Notes: generated from the sequence alone by a model not told the origin. A stretch of DNA of 64,000 nucleotides from Parasponia andersonii (GCA_002914805.1 JXTB01000104.1:991806-1055805); one strand, 5' to 3'; shown: positions 1 through 12,157, numbered from the stretch's first letter. Program-made: numbers and translations.

Positions 1-3000
1 TCGGATATAGTGATCCGAATGTTATGTGCCACCACCTCAATATCGATACAACGAAGAAGCCTATACAGCAGAAATGAAGAGCGATTGATCCAAAACGCTA
101 CATCGCATTGAAGGAGTAGGTTGAGAAACTGCTCGAAATTGGATTCATAAGGGAATCTTTTTACCCGATCTAACTTGCAAATCCGGTTTTGGTGAAGATA
201 CCTAATAGATAGTAGAGAACCTACATCGATTTCACCGATCTTAGCAAAGCATATGCGAAGGATAGTTTTTCACTTCCTAGAATCGACCAGCTCATAGATG
301 CGATGTCTGGACATGAACTGTTAAGCTTTATGGATGCGTATTTTGGACATAATAAAATTCCCATGTACGAGCTAGATGAAGAGCATACCCCGTTCATGAC
401 TGATCAGAGATTATATTGCTTTAAGAAGATATCTTTCGGACTCATCAATACAAGAGCAACTTATCAATGTCTTGTCAATATGATGTTTGCAAAAAAAATT
501 AGTAAGACAATGGAGGTATACGTTGATAACATGCTGGTGAAGTCGAAGAAAGCTGAAGATCACATCAAGTACCTTAATGAGATGTTTAAAATTCTTCAAA
601 AGTATCAGATGAAGCTTAACCCCTAGAATTGCATATTTGGGGTAGGTTCTGGGAAGTTTTTGGGATTTATGGTCAATCAACGAGGTATCAAAGCTATCCT
701 CAAAAGATCCAAGCATTGATTGACATGCAGTCACCTCGCCAATCCAAAGATGTACAAAGCCTGGTGAGAAGAGTGGCTGCACGGAGCCGATTTATCTCAA
801 GATCAACCGAAAAATGCCAACCATTCTTTGAGGTGCTGAAGGGATCGAAGAAGTTTGAGTGGACCAAGAAGTGCGAGCAGACATTCTAAGATTTGAAGAA
901 ACACTTAGGTTCTCCCCCACTCTTGTCGAACCCAAAACTAGGAGAGAGTTGTACTTGTACCTCGTTGTTTCCAAGTATGCAACAAGTGTTGCAATAATTC
1001 GGGAGGAAGAAAATATACAACTACCTGTATATTACGTCAGTAAAAGACTATTCGATGCCAAGACAAGGTATCCAGAGATAGAGAATAGCACTAGCGCTTG
1101 TTATCACATCTAGGAAGCTTCGGCCATACTTCCACACACATTCTATAAAAGTTTTCACAAATTTCCCATTGAAATAGGTTTTGCAAAAGCCAGAAGTATC
1201 AGGACGGTTACTCAAGTGGGCAGTTGAACTGAGCCAGTTCGACATCAATTTTCGACCTTGCACTGTGATTAAAGGTCAAGCTCTTGCAGATTTCATTGCA
1301 GAATTCATTTACGACGTCAATCTTCCCACAAAAATAATTGAGAAATCTACAATAGATTTAACTAAATTGTAGTAACTCTATGTTAATAGGTCATCGAATG
1401 AGAATGGTGCAGGGGCAGGTTTGATGTTAATAAGCCTAGAATGGCATAATATGCATTGTGCACTTTACTTCAAATTTCCAGCATCGAATAATGAAGCAGA
1501 ATGCAAGGCGTTGATAGTCGAACTCAAGCTCGCACAAGAAATGAAGGTTGAGATGATCGAGGTATATAGTGATTCCCAGTTGGTGATTTGTCAAGTGATC
1601 GGAGACTACCAGACCAAAGGAAGAAAGATGCTAGCCTATCTGCAAGAGGTGCAAAGACTTCTTTCAACGTTTATTGCCTGTAGCATCCAACTACTTCTTC
1701 GCACTAAAAATACTCAAGTATATGCTTTAGCCAAAATCGCCTCGATAAAAGATGCAGAATTGCTAAAGGTGGTACCAGTCGAGTTCCTTGCAAAACCAAG
1801 TATCGAAATAGAGCCTTAAGTAACCATGCCAGTCAACCAGAAACCTTTGTGGATGGATCCTATAATGAAGTATCTACAAGATGGTGACCTTCCTGAGAAT
1901 AAAGATGATGCGAAGCATCTTCGAATGAAGGCAGCTCGCTATATCATCTTTGACGGGAAGCTCTATCGGAGGACTTTAAGCTCGCCATTGTTGTTATGTG
2001 TTGATGAAGAAAGAGCACTCTATATTATGAGGGAGATTCATGAAGGGATATGTGAAAATCATTCTGGGGGGGCAGGTGCTTGGAAACAAAGATCTCAGAC
2101 AAGGGTATTTTTGGCCTACTATGAACAAGGATGTGATGGAATTTGCCAGGAAATACAACAAATGCCAGAGATTTGCAACCATTCCTAGATCACCTCCTAT
2201 TCCGCTTACTTCGATAACTAGTCCATGGCCATTCACAGTATGGAGAATTAATATTATTAGAACGCTCCCATTGGCACGAGGTGGATTGAAGTATGTTGTA
2301 CTCGCAGTCAATTATTTCACCAAATGGACGGAAGCTGAAGCCCTAAGTACTATTTTTACAAAGAAGATGATAGATTTCGTTTATAAGTCTATAATTTGTC
2401 GATTTGGTATACCACACACGATAGTTTTTTATAATGGGAAATAATTTAACTGCGATGAGTTTTGCAACTTCTGCTATGTCCTGGGTATCAAGAAATGCTT
2501 CTTTATTGTTGTTCATCCATAAGCTAATGATCAGGTCAAAGCTATGAACAAGGTACTTAAACAGAACCTGAAGACGAAGCTAGAAGAACATAAGGGAGCT
2601 TGGCTAGAGATACTTCCCGAAGTACTATGGGCATATCGCACCACTCAGTGAATAACGACTGGAGAGAGTCCATTCACTCTAGCATATAGATATGAAGCAA
2701 TGGTCCCAATAGAAATTAGTGCGAGCTCCTTACGACGATCTACTTATGAACTAGATTAGAATAATGTATTGATGAGAATTGAGCTTGATCTTTTGGAAGA
2801 AATGTGTGAGCAGTCTCAACTATGAGTTACGTTATATCAAGAGCGAATGGCTCCCTATTACAATTCTAAAGTCAAAAATAGATAATTTGACGTTGGTGAT
2901 GTAGTTCTTCGACAAGTTCTCCCTAATACTAAAGAGCACGACACTAATATATTTAAACCCTCTTGGGAAGAACCGTATGTTATCAACACCGTCATTCGAC

Positions 3001-3085
3001 CTGGGACATATAAGTTAGCTCATACTAGAGGGCAAAAGATCGAGCATGGTTGGAATGCAGAACAACTTCATCGATATTATCAATA
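1..3085 (+). pseudogene. pol remnant of el1: reverse transcriptase, two RNase H domains, integrase
   Basis: Broken reading frames match the pol of the element at 49148-60829 along their length. Positions 1-620 hold reverse transcriptase; the catalytic motif reads YVDNM where its relative has YVDDM. About 800-1290 is the first RNase H and 1370-1740 the second, whose YVDGSS motif has become YVNRSS. About 1990-3085 is integrase. The longest open stretches are 303-626, 1421-1819, 1826-2188 and 2040-2444. Many stops and frameshifts show that no polyprotein can be made. Confidence 0.85.
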
Positions 3086-3708
3086 AAAATCTTCATATAT
3101 CTTCATATAGCTTCAATAGCTTGGGGGACAAATTTTATTCGTCATTCAAATTTATCACTAAAAGGCATTATTTCTTTAATTTATCTTATTATTTCTTTTG
3201 GTTCGTCTTTTATAGTTTTGTGGCCATCTTCGAATACCATAAAACTTAGGGGGCAGTAGGATCAGATTATGTAATCTCCTACTCGCTTCCTAAGGAACTA
3301 TGCAAATGTTCATATTAGAAGGGCTGGAATTTCGGATCATCAATTTCTAAAATTCCTAAAAATCTTAGGATTTTCTCCTCACTTCATGCCTTAGCATGTC
3401 GTATTATGTGATATCCCTCCTCGAACAAAAAAGTGACTAAGCAAAACGTCCATAGTTCGATGTGATATATTGCTATAAATTCTCTTTTGACATGAAACTT
3501 TTAAAAAACAAATACTGAGTTCGCATCACTCACGCTCGTGATTTTTTATAAGTGACCTAATCTATCCTAATGCTTAAAACCTATTTTAAGTTTTGGATTC
3601 AAATCGCAATAGCGTACTGATCAATTACTTTGGTGATTGACTACTCGATTAAATTGTGCATTTATATATTATTACTTATGCGATATGATCTTATTCTAAC
3701 ATGGTTTT
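3086..3708 (+). other. Non-coding spacer of el1 between integrase and the insertion
   Basis: This matches, on the opposite strand, the spacer at about 54190-53570 of el2, including a conserved stretch around ggcagtaggatcagatt. I see no gene in it. It ends where the Athila-like LTR begins. Confidence 0.6.
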
Positions 3709-5099
3709 TGATAAGTGAATTTTATTCACTTAATTGGTCTTGATATTTGCTAGGTTTCTTAGTTTTTTATGTTATTTTCATGGTGTTTTTCTTTATATTG
3801 TAGGTCTTCTTCATTTTCAAAACTTTGAAGCTCTTTTAAGGATGTATTAATAGACTATTGGAGCCTTGAAAGCAAAGCCTAGAGTGCCATGGCCATGGTG
3901 CCATCTCTTAGTGCTATGATATTTGGAAGAGAAAGCTTAGAAGAAGAGGCTAAAAAGAAGAAATCAGGAAAATTTGGGTATATCCAAGGCACCGCGGTGC
4001 CACTCTTAGAGCACCGCGGTGCCGTGTCAGAAACAGACTGGCACCGCGGCACCGTGGTGCTACTACCTTGTAATGAATATGCTTCGAACAAGCACTGTGG
4101 TGCTTGTTTTATGGCACCGTTGCACCCTCGGCCTATCATATTAGTGTTTTTATGCTCTTTTCTTACCTCTTTTGATGCCCTAGCTGTCATAGGACTATAT
4201 AGGACGAATCCCAAGAGAGATTTGGAGGACTTTTCAGCCTCCAAAGTGCAGCACTAGCAAGGAATCAAGGAAGGAAGAAAGAGAAGACTTCTTGGGGAGA
4301 AATTTATCAATCAAATAGAGTTTTTCTTCTCTTTCTCTTATGATGTCAATAATTTGTAGTTTGATTTTGTTTGTTTCAAACATGAGCTAGACTTTTGTAT
4401 CTAGAGGATTGATGAACCTTGCTTGAAACTATGTCTTGCATTTCAATATGATTTTTATGATGTTTTTCCATGGTTTATTTGTATTATCTTGATCTTAATA
4501 CTTTCAATTGCTTGATCACCAATTGATTGTGTGGGTATTTGAAATTTGACACTTGAGAAAGGAAATTCTAATTGTGACCTTAGATGATACAATCTAGGAT
4601 TTGTATAGTTTGAGAAAATATATAGATTCTTTGAGGCTTTTTCATTAAGAACCCTTGCACTTAATGAATTTCTATATATTTTTTATTTTTAATAGAGATG
4701 GAAATTAGGAATTTAGGATTAGACTCCACTTGGCACTCGAGAGAGGAAGTAAGAGAAATTTAGGTTCTTAGCCTATAAACTTGGGAAAAACTAAGTAGAA
4801 TTATATTGATGATTAAGAGATATTGTGGATAGCTTGGTGAAGTCAATTTTCTAGGTTAGTTTGACATTGATTCCTTATTGGTTTGCATTTGTTGGTTACT
4901 TTTATTTGATTTTGCCTATTTAGCTTTTGTTTATTTACATTTCCTAGTTATTTGATTTGTCTAGATAAAATTGAGAGCAATTAATTACAATACTTAGTGA
5001 AATCAAATACAATTCCTGTGGTTTGACATTCCTGAATATACTTCCATTTTATTACTTGTTGGCACCGTACACTTGCGGTTATATACAATTTTGTGAACA
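3709..5099 (+). repeat. 5' LTR of the nested Athila-like fragment
   Basis: The LTR is 1391 bp, starts TGATAAGTGAA and ends GTGAACA, directly before a canonical-looking primer-binding site. Its U3 part (3885-4070) contains several perfect or near-perfect copies of the 12-bp dyad GCACCGCGGTGC, at about 3989, 4011 and 4041, which stand out from the AT-rich surroundings. Confidence 0.75.
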
Positions 5100-5106
5100 A
5101 GTTTTT

Positions 5107-5124
5107 TGGCGCCGTTGTCAGGGA
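5107..5124 (+). other. Primer-binding site of the Athila-like fragment
   Basis: The sequence tggcgccgttgtcaggga starts 7 bases after the LTR end. It has the TGGCGCCGTTG core commonly found as the tRNA primer site of Athila and related plant gypsy elements. Confidence 0.7.
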
Positions 5125-5229
5125 TTGTTTAATTTGATTATTGCTAATATTGTTACCAATTAATCTTGATTTTAGTTTAGACTTCTTTAATTTTACCTAA
5201 TCGCTTATTTGTTTGTGGTTGGCAATTAA

Positions 5230-5975
5230 TGTGACGAATTAGGAGCGTTGATACAACACCTTTTAGTCTAGAAATTAAGTGGACTCTTAGACATAGAAGG
5301 GTTGAAAGGAGGAACGAAGCTCGAGAAATAGCTGTCAACAATCAACAACAAAAGGCCATTCGGGATACATTCGGCCAATTGTCAATAATAACTATTTTGG
5401 CATTGCCCGCCAAACTATTGCTGCAAATAATTTTGAGTTTAAGTCGACCTTGATTAATATGGTGTAGCAAAATCAGTTTAAGGGATCTCCATTAGAAGAC
5501 CCAAATGCCCACTTGGCTATTTTCTTGGATATTTGTGATACTATTAAGAGGAATGGTGTTTCTGAAGACACTATTCGATTGCGTTTGGTCCCTTTTTCTC
5601 TCAGGGACAGACATCACGGTACAAATGTCAATTACAAACATGCTACTTCAGATGGAAAACTACCAGGATAGAATGTTTTCAACAGTTTTACACCCCACCC
5701 CATGGCAAGAGCGAAGAAAAGCATTAAGGTAAAAAGCTCAGTGGGTGCCCATGAAAAATAATAACAAAGCAAGGGTGTGGTTGCAATCTCTACAGGCCAG
5801 GAGTATTACCACTTGGGAGGAGATGGCCAAAAGTTTCCTGTCAAGTTCTTTCATCCTTCCAAGCCTGCTCAGTTAAGGAGTAAGATTGGGCAATTCAAGC
5901 AGTCAGACTTTGAGCCAATGAATGAGGCATGGGAGAGATTCAAAGACTTGCTTCATCGTTGTCCGTGTATTCAAA
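5230..5975 (+). pseudogene. Broken Athila-like gag fragment
   Basis: Frame-shifting translation shows recognisable Athila gag words: EDPNAHLAIFLDICDTIK near 5500, VSEDTIRLRLVPFSLRD near 5560, WLQSLQARSITTWEEMAK near 5790, and QSDFEPMNEAWERFKDLL near 5920. A stop follows NMV near 5465. At least two frameshifts separate these pieces, one of them near a duplicated or inserted stretch at 5620-5750. The fragment stops at the junction with the el1 antisense ORF. It is not functional. Confidence 0.75.
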
Positions 5976-5993
5976 ATAGAAAAATAGATTTTT

Positions 5994-6665
5994 TCACTTT
6001 CCCATATTATTTCGAACCTCATATATAGTCTTGATCGCATGGTTCGACCACTTGCTCATGTAGAAGACGCCGAAGTCAGAGGAATTTGACTTTACTTGAT
6101 AAAACCAAGCGAACTCTTCAGGTATGAGGGATCCTAAGCCTAGTCCATGGTATAATATGTATAGACCTACTATATATCTATATGTGTTAGGGGTTAATTG
6201 AAAAGGAACTACACCATAATAGTTGACCACCAACTTAATGTACAGATGTAATGGGAGATGGATGCCACATCTGAGAACTGCATCTAAGAAGGAGGTAGTA
6301 CCATGAGGAGAGGTGTGTGGCCAGTTGAACTCTGTGGGAAGTCGAAGAGGCACATCGATCTTGTAATCTCGCACTATCTTCTCAAGTTTTTTAGTCGTGC
6401 AGCTCGTCCTCACGTTGGTATACAACCAGTCACCTTGTATGTAATTAAAGCCCCCTGCGAATTCTAATGCGTCCCTAACATGCTGAGGCCATTGATCTTG
6501 GAGAAGATCGCCTATGCGAGGACTGCTCTGCCTAGTTCCTGTTATTTCTATTTCAGACTCTTGTTCTATGTAATTCTCGAGGTTTATTGAGCTAGTACTT
6601 GCCTCAGAGAATGACGACTCCCCCAAGAACGCATTCCCCTCTCTAATCTCCTCACTTTTGGACAT
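5994..6665 (-). CDS. Antisense ORF of el1: putative gypsy-type transposon protein (aORF), 223 codons, 3'-truncated
   Basis: This ORF runs opposite to the element's pol. It starts with ATG at 6665, directly after a splice-acceptor-like tttttttag, and stays open for 223 codons, ending in TGA where its relative in el2 has TGG. The core (residues about 95-215) includes GIHLPLHLYIK, PFQLTPNTYRYIVGLYIL and EFAWFYQVKS. These are typical of the plant 'putative gypsy type transposon' domain (Pfam Transposase_28 family, by recognition only). The protein's function is unknown; no catalytic residues are evident. The coiled-coil second half seen in el2 is missing, cut off by the Athila-like fragment. Unlike pol on the other strand, this segment has no internal stop. 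Whether it is expressed cannot be told from sequence. Confidence 0.7.
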   Translation of the reverse strand: MSKSEEIREGNAFLGESSFSEASTSSINLENYIEQESEIEITGTRQSSPRIGDLLQDQWPQHVRDALEFAGGFNYIQGDWLYTNVRTSCTTKKLEKIVRDYKIDVPLRLPTEFNWPHTSPHGTTSFLDAVLRCGIHLPLHLYIKLVVNYYGVVPFQLTPNTYRYIVGLYILYHGLGLGSLIPEEFAWFYQVKSNSSDFGVFYMSKWSNHAIKTIYEVRNNMGK

Positions 6666-7958
6666 CTAAAAAAGAAACATGGGACGCATTTAATCCTATG
6701 AGAGCATTGGTCTACAGGTAAATTTGTAAATTGATTTATAAAATTAACCTAAGTGCGACCTGGAAATAGGCGTGTTGGTTTGTCTATTGCAGGTATACTC
6801 GCTATATGCTAGTAAATGCACAAGATCAATTTAGAGATATAAACCCTAAAATTGTGCCAACATCTATCTATTCGTCTAAACTGATCTGGTTGAGTTCTTC
6901 TAATCGATCTATAGATTCGTCTATCTATATGGTTTTTATCCTACAAATTCGGGCAACTCTTCAGAAAAATTGTCATTTTACTCGTCAGATTTGTTTGACC
7001 TGAACAAATGTCGAGAATCAACCCTAAATTTACAGTTCTATCTATGATTTCAATCTACAAGTTTAGAGGTTCACAGAAATCTCAAATAGATTCTTTTATG
7101 TGTTTTGTCTAATTTTGTATATCAAGTATAATTATCAACAGAAAAGTCAAGTTTATAATTCTAGGTTTATGGGCAAGTTCAGAAGATTTGTCAAATCTTA
7201 AATCTATTGTGATTATCTAGATTTAGTTCGAAAAATGGATGAAATTCTAGAAGATAAATCTACAGTCAGCATTCAATGAGAAAAATCACTAGAAAATCTC
7301 TTGGTAAGATTTCAAGTTTTCATTTGAGAAAATGTTCTTAGCATATCTACAGAATAGGTTGAAATAGAAATAAAAGAAAAGTGTGGTACAGACCTTTTTA
7401 AAGCTTGAAGAGTTTGAATGTCGCCTGAAGAAGAAACCTGGAGATTGAACTTTGCCAGAGAAGATGAGTTGGAAATTTGGATCATTTGGAAAGGGTTGAA
7501 GTGACTAAGAGGGTTCTTGTCTTATGAATGCTTGGGGTTTCAGAAAATGAAAATAGAAGAAGATGAGGGATTTCTTCTTTATATATCTCAAGATTTAATG
7601 AATCTCGGCTATAGGATAAGAAGTTAATTTTTGGATCTAATAGCTAGAATTCACATGGGATAATTGCTTTTCGAAATCAAAGCAATTAATTTTTGAAATA
7701 TAAAAAGGTTTTGATTTGAAATGATAGCTGACGTCATCATCATCATCATACCTACTCGAGAAATGAAAGGAATTTCTCGAGTCTCGCTAACTTCTTAGGG
7801 AAGAATGACACATGGTGGTGTCTGACAGAAAAATGAACACGTGAGGATATGACCCAAGATTTCACGACTCTTCGAGGGTTCTGAGATGATCTCATTATGT
7901 CGCACTTTGAAGCTCGCCCCCATTTGAGTAGGAAGCTCTATTTAGCCCTAAAGGACTA
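6666..7958 (-). other. Leader and promoter region of the el1 antisense ORF
   Basis: No coding region is seen. Read on the minus strand, a TATATAAAG box lies at about 7586-7578, followed by AT-rich leader sequence and an acceptor-like pyrimidine tract just before the ATG at 6665. This matches the el2 layout (TATA at 50326, ATG at 50861). It is consistent with a transcription unit separate from the LTR promoter. Confidence 0.45.
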
Positions 7959-7976
7959 ATGGAGCTAGAGGGCAAT
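7959..7976 (+). other. Polypurine tract of el1
   Basis: The purine-rich sequence ggagctagagggcaat sits directly before the 3' LTR. The element at 49148-60829 has the equivalent ggagctggggggcaat, on the minus strand, directly before its own 3' LTR. Confidence 0.65.
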
Positions 7977-8574
7977 TATTGTGCAATCTTAAATCTACAT
8001 CTTAGTCAACGCAAAAGAAAGAAAGTCAATAACTAAGATAAATGCGTCAAGTCGCATGTGTACCTTTTTGATCAAAGTGTGACCTTCCCCGAATGAATAA
8101 AGTACGGCCAGAATAAAAGGAAACTAAATCAAGCTTCTTCAAACGGGTAATTTGCAAAGAAAAGGAAACAAGCTTTTGAGTAGAGATCAAGCAATTCATT
8201 TATTAGTTATTACCCAATTTTGTATTATTACCCAAAATTGTATTTTCTAATTATGTACTTTCTCGTTTGCATAATTGGGAAACATGGAGTCACCCTCACC
8301 TATATAAAGATGGCTCAGTCTCATTATTTTTCATCTCACAATCACTTCACTATACATTCTGTAATTCTCTCTTTGCTCTTACTTTGAGACTTAGAGAAAC
8401 TTTAGTAATTCTCTAGAAAATAATGATGAACAGTGGACGTAGGCTCATATTTTTTAGGGCTGAATTACTATAAAATTCTTGTCTCTTTATTTGCTTTAAT
8501 TTATCAAACTTTTTCATACATAAGCTACATCTTGTAATTCACAAAATCCATTGTTGACAAAACATCCGTCAACA
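7977..8574 (+). repeat. 3' LTR of el1
   Basis: About 598 bp, starting TATTGTGC (TG mutated to TA) and ending CCGTCAACA. It is homologous to the 650-bp LTRs at 49148 and 60180 read on their minus strand: both end in ttgttgacaaaacatcc/ctcc-like sequence plus tcaaca. A TATATAAAG box lies at 8301. The 5' partner is outside the window. Confidence 0.75.
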
Positions 8575-9277
8575 CCTATTTAATAAATAGTCATTTTATA
8601 ATTTATTTTGATAAATGGATGCTTTTAGTTGATCTATTTTTTAAAAAATAAATCAATTTTGTACAAAATAAATCAATATATTTTGATCTATTAAATATGA
8701 AAAATGGTCTTTTTTTAATAATAAATCAATATATCTTGATCTATTAAATATGAAAAATGACAATTTTTAAAATAATTTTCAAAATTCAGCCTTTTTTAAA
8801 CGATATTTGAAAAATAGCTGTTCTTAAATAATGATCTAAAATTCGGTCATTATGCTAAAAAGCCCCTTAAAATATTCTGTATTTATTTATTGTTTGGTCA
8901 AAATGATGTGGGAATGCATTATTTTATAATTTTAGAATCTTTAAATTAGCAATAACTTTTGAATAATAAACACATTTTTTGACGCTATTATTGTTTTTTT
9001 TTCCTCTTTTTCTTTTTTACCAAATATAGTATTAATATTGGCATATGTGTTGGAGATCTCCACTCAGAAAATTTGGGTCAGTAGCATTTTATGGGGTTAA
9101 GTGTTTAGCCTTAACTATATTTTTTAATTTTTTTTATTCTTATTTCATTATATTTTATTTTAAAATTATAAATTTATTCTTAATTTTTTCAATACTAGTT
9201 GAAGCTCATTTGCTAACTGGTAGAGAGCCATTACATGGCAAATTTTGGTAAAAACTACCATATTTTAGATATATTTA
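8575..9277. other. AT-rich intergenic stretch, nothing recognised
   Basis: Several aaataaatcaat-like runs and T-rich tracts occur. The only ORF (9045-9251) is short, low-complexity and resembles nothing. Confidence 0.6.
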
Positions 9278-9490
9278 GGGCCCGTTTGGGATAATTTTTA
9301 CTTTTTGAAGTAAAAGCTCTAGAAGATCTTCCTGTAAAAGCTAGTGGGTCCATGTTTCATTAAAAAGATCTTCTAATTAAGAAAAGATCTTCTAATCAAG
9401 AAAAGATCTTCTGACAATTTATCCAAACACCCCCAAAAGTAACTTTTGGGCTCCAAAAGATCTTTAGAAGCTATACCAAACAGACTTTTA
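9278..9490. mobile_element. MITE-like element with GGGCCCGTTTGG terminus
   Basis: The left end reads gggcccgtttgggataa and the right end, reverse-complemented, reads aagtctgtttggtatag, giving imperfect terminal inverted repeats. The interior holds repeated aaaagatcttct words. Termini with GCCCGTTTGG are common in short non-autonomous plant DNA transposons. I could not settle a target-site duplication. Confidence 0.5.
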
Positions 9491-9821
9491 GTTAATTACT
9501 ATATGACCAAATGTTGATTTTAAAATTATTACTTATAAAAGATTTTCCCCCTAATTTTTAGTATGGGTTTCTTTAATATCTACCTAATAAAATGTCTCAT
9601 TGTACTCCTTAAATTATTAAAAATATCAATTTTATCCTCTAAACCATTGAAATCATTACTAGCAAATAGACGAAATATGGCACATGTCATATTTAGTGTT
9701 TGTTGAAAACCGAAAAGAGTATTTATGATTAAAATTAACCAGTAAAATATGTGTCACTATTATTAGTCTAACAGAGCGACGATTTTATTGATTCAGGGGG
9801 CCAAAGTTAAATTTTGGGTTA

Positions 9822-10352
9822 ACAATAGTAATGGCCCCCGAATTATATACTAATTGTACCATTTTAACTGTTAAATTTTCAACTTACATAGTAATAGCTC
9901 CTGAATTATGTAATTGTTACAATAATGACTCTTTTGTCACAAATTGTCAAATATTTAATAAAAATAAGTCATTACAAAATACAAAGTTTGACAATTGTAG
10001 TAAGAATGAGACTTTGAATTTTCAACTTACACAGTAGACTATCACAATTTACGCAATTATTGTAGTAATGACCATTTTTTTTCACAAATTATTAAATTTT
10101 TAATAGAAATGAGTCACGTGCAAAGCATACAGTTTAGTAACTATGACTGAGAACGAGATTCTGATATATAAAAGTAAATAGTGTCCAATTATACGCTTTA
10201 TCCATAACTATTTTCTGTTAACAAACTGATAGTTTGTGACAAATAAGCCATTATTGTAACAATTCCATAATTCAGTGACCATTATTATATAAGTTGAAAG
10301 TTCAGGGGCTAAAATAATACAATGAATATAATTCAAAAGCCACTACTATTAT
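9822..10352. mobile_element. Fold-back (MITE-like) element 1
   Basis: Arms of about 105 bp or more are imperfect inverted repeats. The left arm begins aatagtaatggcccccgaa and contains gtaattgttacaataatg. The right arm contains cattattgtaacaattcc and ends ggctaaaataatac...actactattatt. The ORF at 9831-10037 is a by-product. No transposase is present. Confidence 0.6.
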
Positions 10353-11046
10353 TAATCCTCTTGAATTATTAAAGACACTCTACATAGTAAGGACTTGGGG
10401 GAAAACATCAAAATAAATGAGGGAGTAAACTGCATAAAAAATACCCTCAACTGTGCATTTTCTGCATTTTAAACCCTATGTGTTGGACTCTAGGAAATTA
10501 AATCTTTGTATTTGGAATTTCAAAAAATCTATACCTTTCGTACACATAATCTCAATTTATGCTAAAGAAAGATGGTTTTACCCCTGGTTTAACAATTTAG
10601 ATAAACCATTGAATACAATATCCTTATTATCAAACATTAAAAATGATTAGAAATAATTAATAAAGAAATCAAGATAAATTAAACAAATCAAATGAAACAG
10701 AAGTAAAAAAGACTTGTAAATACAAAAGATCAAATGATGTTGTTTGGTATCAAATATTGAAAATTTCAATGAAAAATAAATAAAAGATCAAGACTTGAGA
10801 AAAACGAAGAGTCCTTTCATCATCCCTTAGAGAAAATATATCAGAGAAGAGAGCTTGAACCATTGTTGGATAGAGTAATCTGGATGGTTGAGGCTAAAGT
10901 TGAAAATATCGATATCGATAGAAATATTGGTACTATGATTTTACGGAAATATCGGAGATAATATCTATATCAACAGAAATTTCCTAAAAAATTATGAAAA
11001 TCACAAGTAATTGGTTAAAACTATATAATTACTTAATAAAATTTTC
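10353..11046. other. AT-rich intergenic stretch
   Basis: I see no gene. Around 10900-10990 there is an ATCGATATCGATAGAAAT-type repeat resembling that at 11920-12060, probably an old dispersed repeat. The ORF at 10453-10650 lacks any recognisable feature. Confidence 0.5.
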
Positions 11047-11403
11047 GGATAATATCACTTTTATGCCTTGTATTTTAATAATTTATTCAAATTGTACATT
11101 GTATTTTAGTTATTATCAACATTGATCCTTAAATTTGAAATCTATTACAAATTTATATACTGACACCAATTTAGAGTAGTTAATTTATCAAGATGATTTA
11201 ATAAACTTATTCTCGGATTAGTTTTTATATGGTTTATTTTAATTTTTTAAACTGCATTTTCGTAAATTATCTGTTTTAAATAGGTGTTAGTATATAAATT
11301 TACAACAAATATTAAATCTAAGGGTCAGTATTAATAATAACTAAAATACAAGATGCAAACTGAACGAAGTGTGAAAACACAAGGTATAAAAGTGATGTTA
11401 TCC
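11047..11403. mobile_element. Fold-back (MITE-like) element 2
   Basis: The left arm starts ggataatatcacttttatg. The right arm, reverse-complemented, starts ggataacatcacttttata. Similarity of the arms continues for about 120 bp through ttgtattttagttattat and aaatttatatactgacacc versus aaatttatatactaacacc. The centre is unique AT-rich sequence. Confidence 0.65.
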
Positions 11404-12157
11404 CTAAAACTTTAGAAAATACTAAGTCATTCAATGATCCATTAATAAATTAGCTTTCTTACAAAAAGTAGCATACATGTAGCTTAATATTATGTGATAC
11501 TTTCAATAATTATTGTAATGCTCGACTATAATTGAAAAACATCTTCACGAATACATTGAAACAAAAATATTTAACAATATTTTACATTTATTAAGAATAA
11601 AATAACAATATTTTTTATTTTCTATTTATTCATAATAAGAATTTTCTATTTATTCATAATAAGATAATATTAATACCAAAATGAATTTCTAAGGGGTTCG
11701 AAAGTATTAAAAGTACGATTTTGGTCTACGCAATACTGATACCATAAAATAAAATTTGAGTACATTGGCATATAATTATTAACATGCTATGTATAGGTTT
11801 GATAATCTCTTCAGTTAGATTCTTTTCTTTTTTTTTTTCTTCCTTTTTTAAAAGTATATCGTGTATATGTTGTACTTTAAATTATGGTGAAAAAAGTCAA
11901 AAATGAGTTTAACAAAGTTTTTGATAATGATATTGATATTGACATTTGCCGAAATTTCTGCAAAATTTTCTTGAAATTTTGCCAAATTTTTCTTTCATAT
12001 GATATATATATATATCGAGACCTTGTTTGTAGCAATATTTCGGCCAAAATATCATTAAAAATGTTGATCTTTTAATCCTTGGTTGAGGCAAAAGCGGACT
12101 AAAATTACTGTATTTCTTGCATACTATTGACTAGAATACATTAATATGTATATATAT
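11404..12157. other. AT-rich intergenic stretch
   Basis: No gene is seen. It includes a T-rich tract at 11820-11850 and a diverged repeat containing aaatttctgcaaaattttc near 11950. Confidence 0.5.

Larger units (their letters stand above)
3709..5975 (+). mobile_element. Athila-like LTR retrotransposon fragment nested in el1 (5' LTR, PBS, partial gag)
   Basis: The fragment has an LTR from TG at 3709 to CA at 5099, a primer-binding site beginning tggcgccgttgtc at 5107, and a broken gag up to about 5975. There the el1 antisense ORF resumes abruptly. No pol and no 3' LTR remain, so a deletion accompanied or followed the insertion. The same LTR family, more or less diverged, occurs at 33519-34949, 37685-38102 and 44027-44600. 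Confidence 0.75.
1..8574 (+). mobile_element. Decayed Tat-lineage Ty3/gypsy LTR retrotransposon (el1), 5' part outside window
   Basis: The element enters the window inside reverse transcriptase and runs through RNase H, a second RNase H, integrase, a spacer, an antisense ORF, a polypurine tract and a 3' LTR ending at 8574. The order matches the better preserved element at 49148-60829 on the other strand. Integrase placed after reverse transcriptase and RNase H is the Ty3/gypsy order. The second RNase H and the antisense ORF point to the Tat lineage. Frameshifts and stops occur throughout pol, so the copy is dead. An Athila-like fragment at 3709-5975 interrupts it and has replaced the 3' half of the antisense ORF. 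The 5' LTR, gag and protease lie outside the window. Confidence 0.85.

Noticed and set aside
3889-4257. 122- and 121-codon ORFs on both strands at 3879-4257
   Set aside because: They lie inside the Athila-like LTR and owe their length to the GC-rich dyad repeats. No domain is seen.
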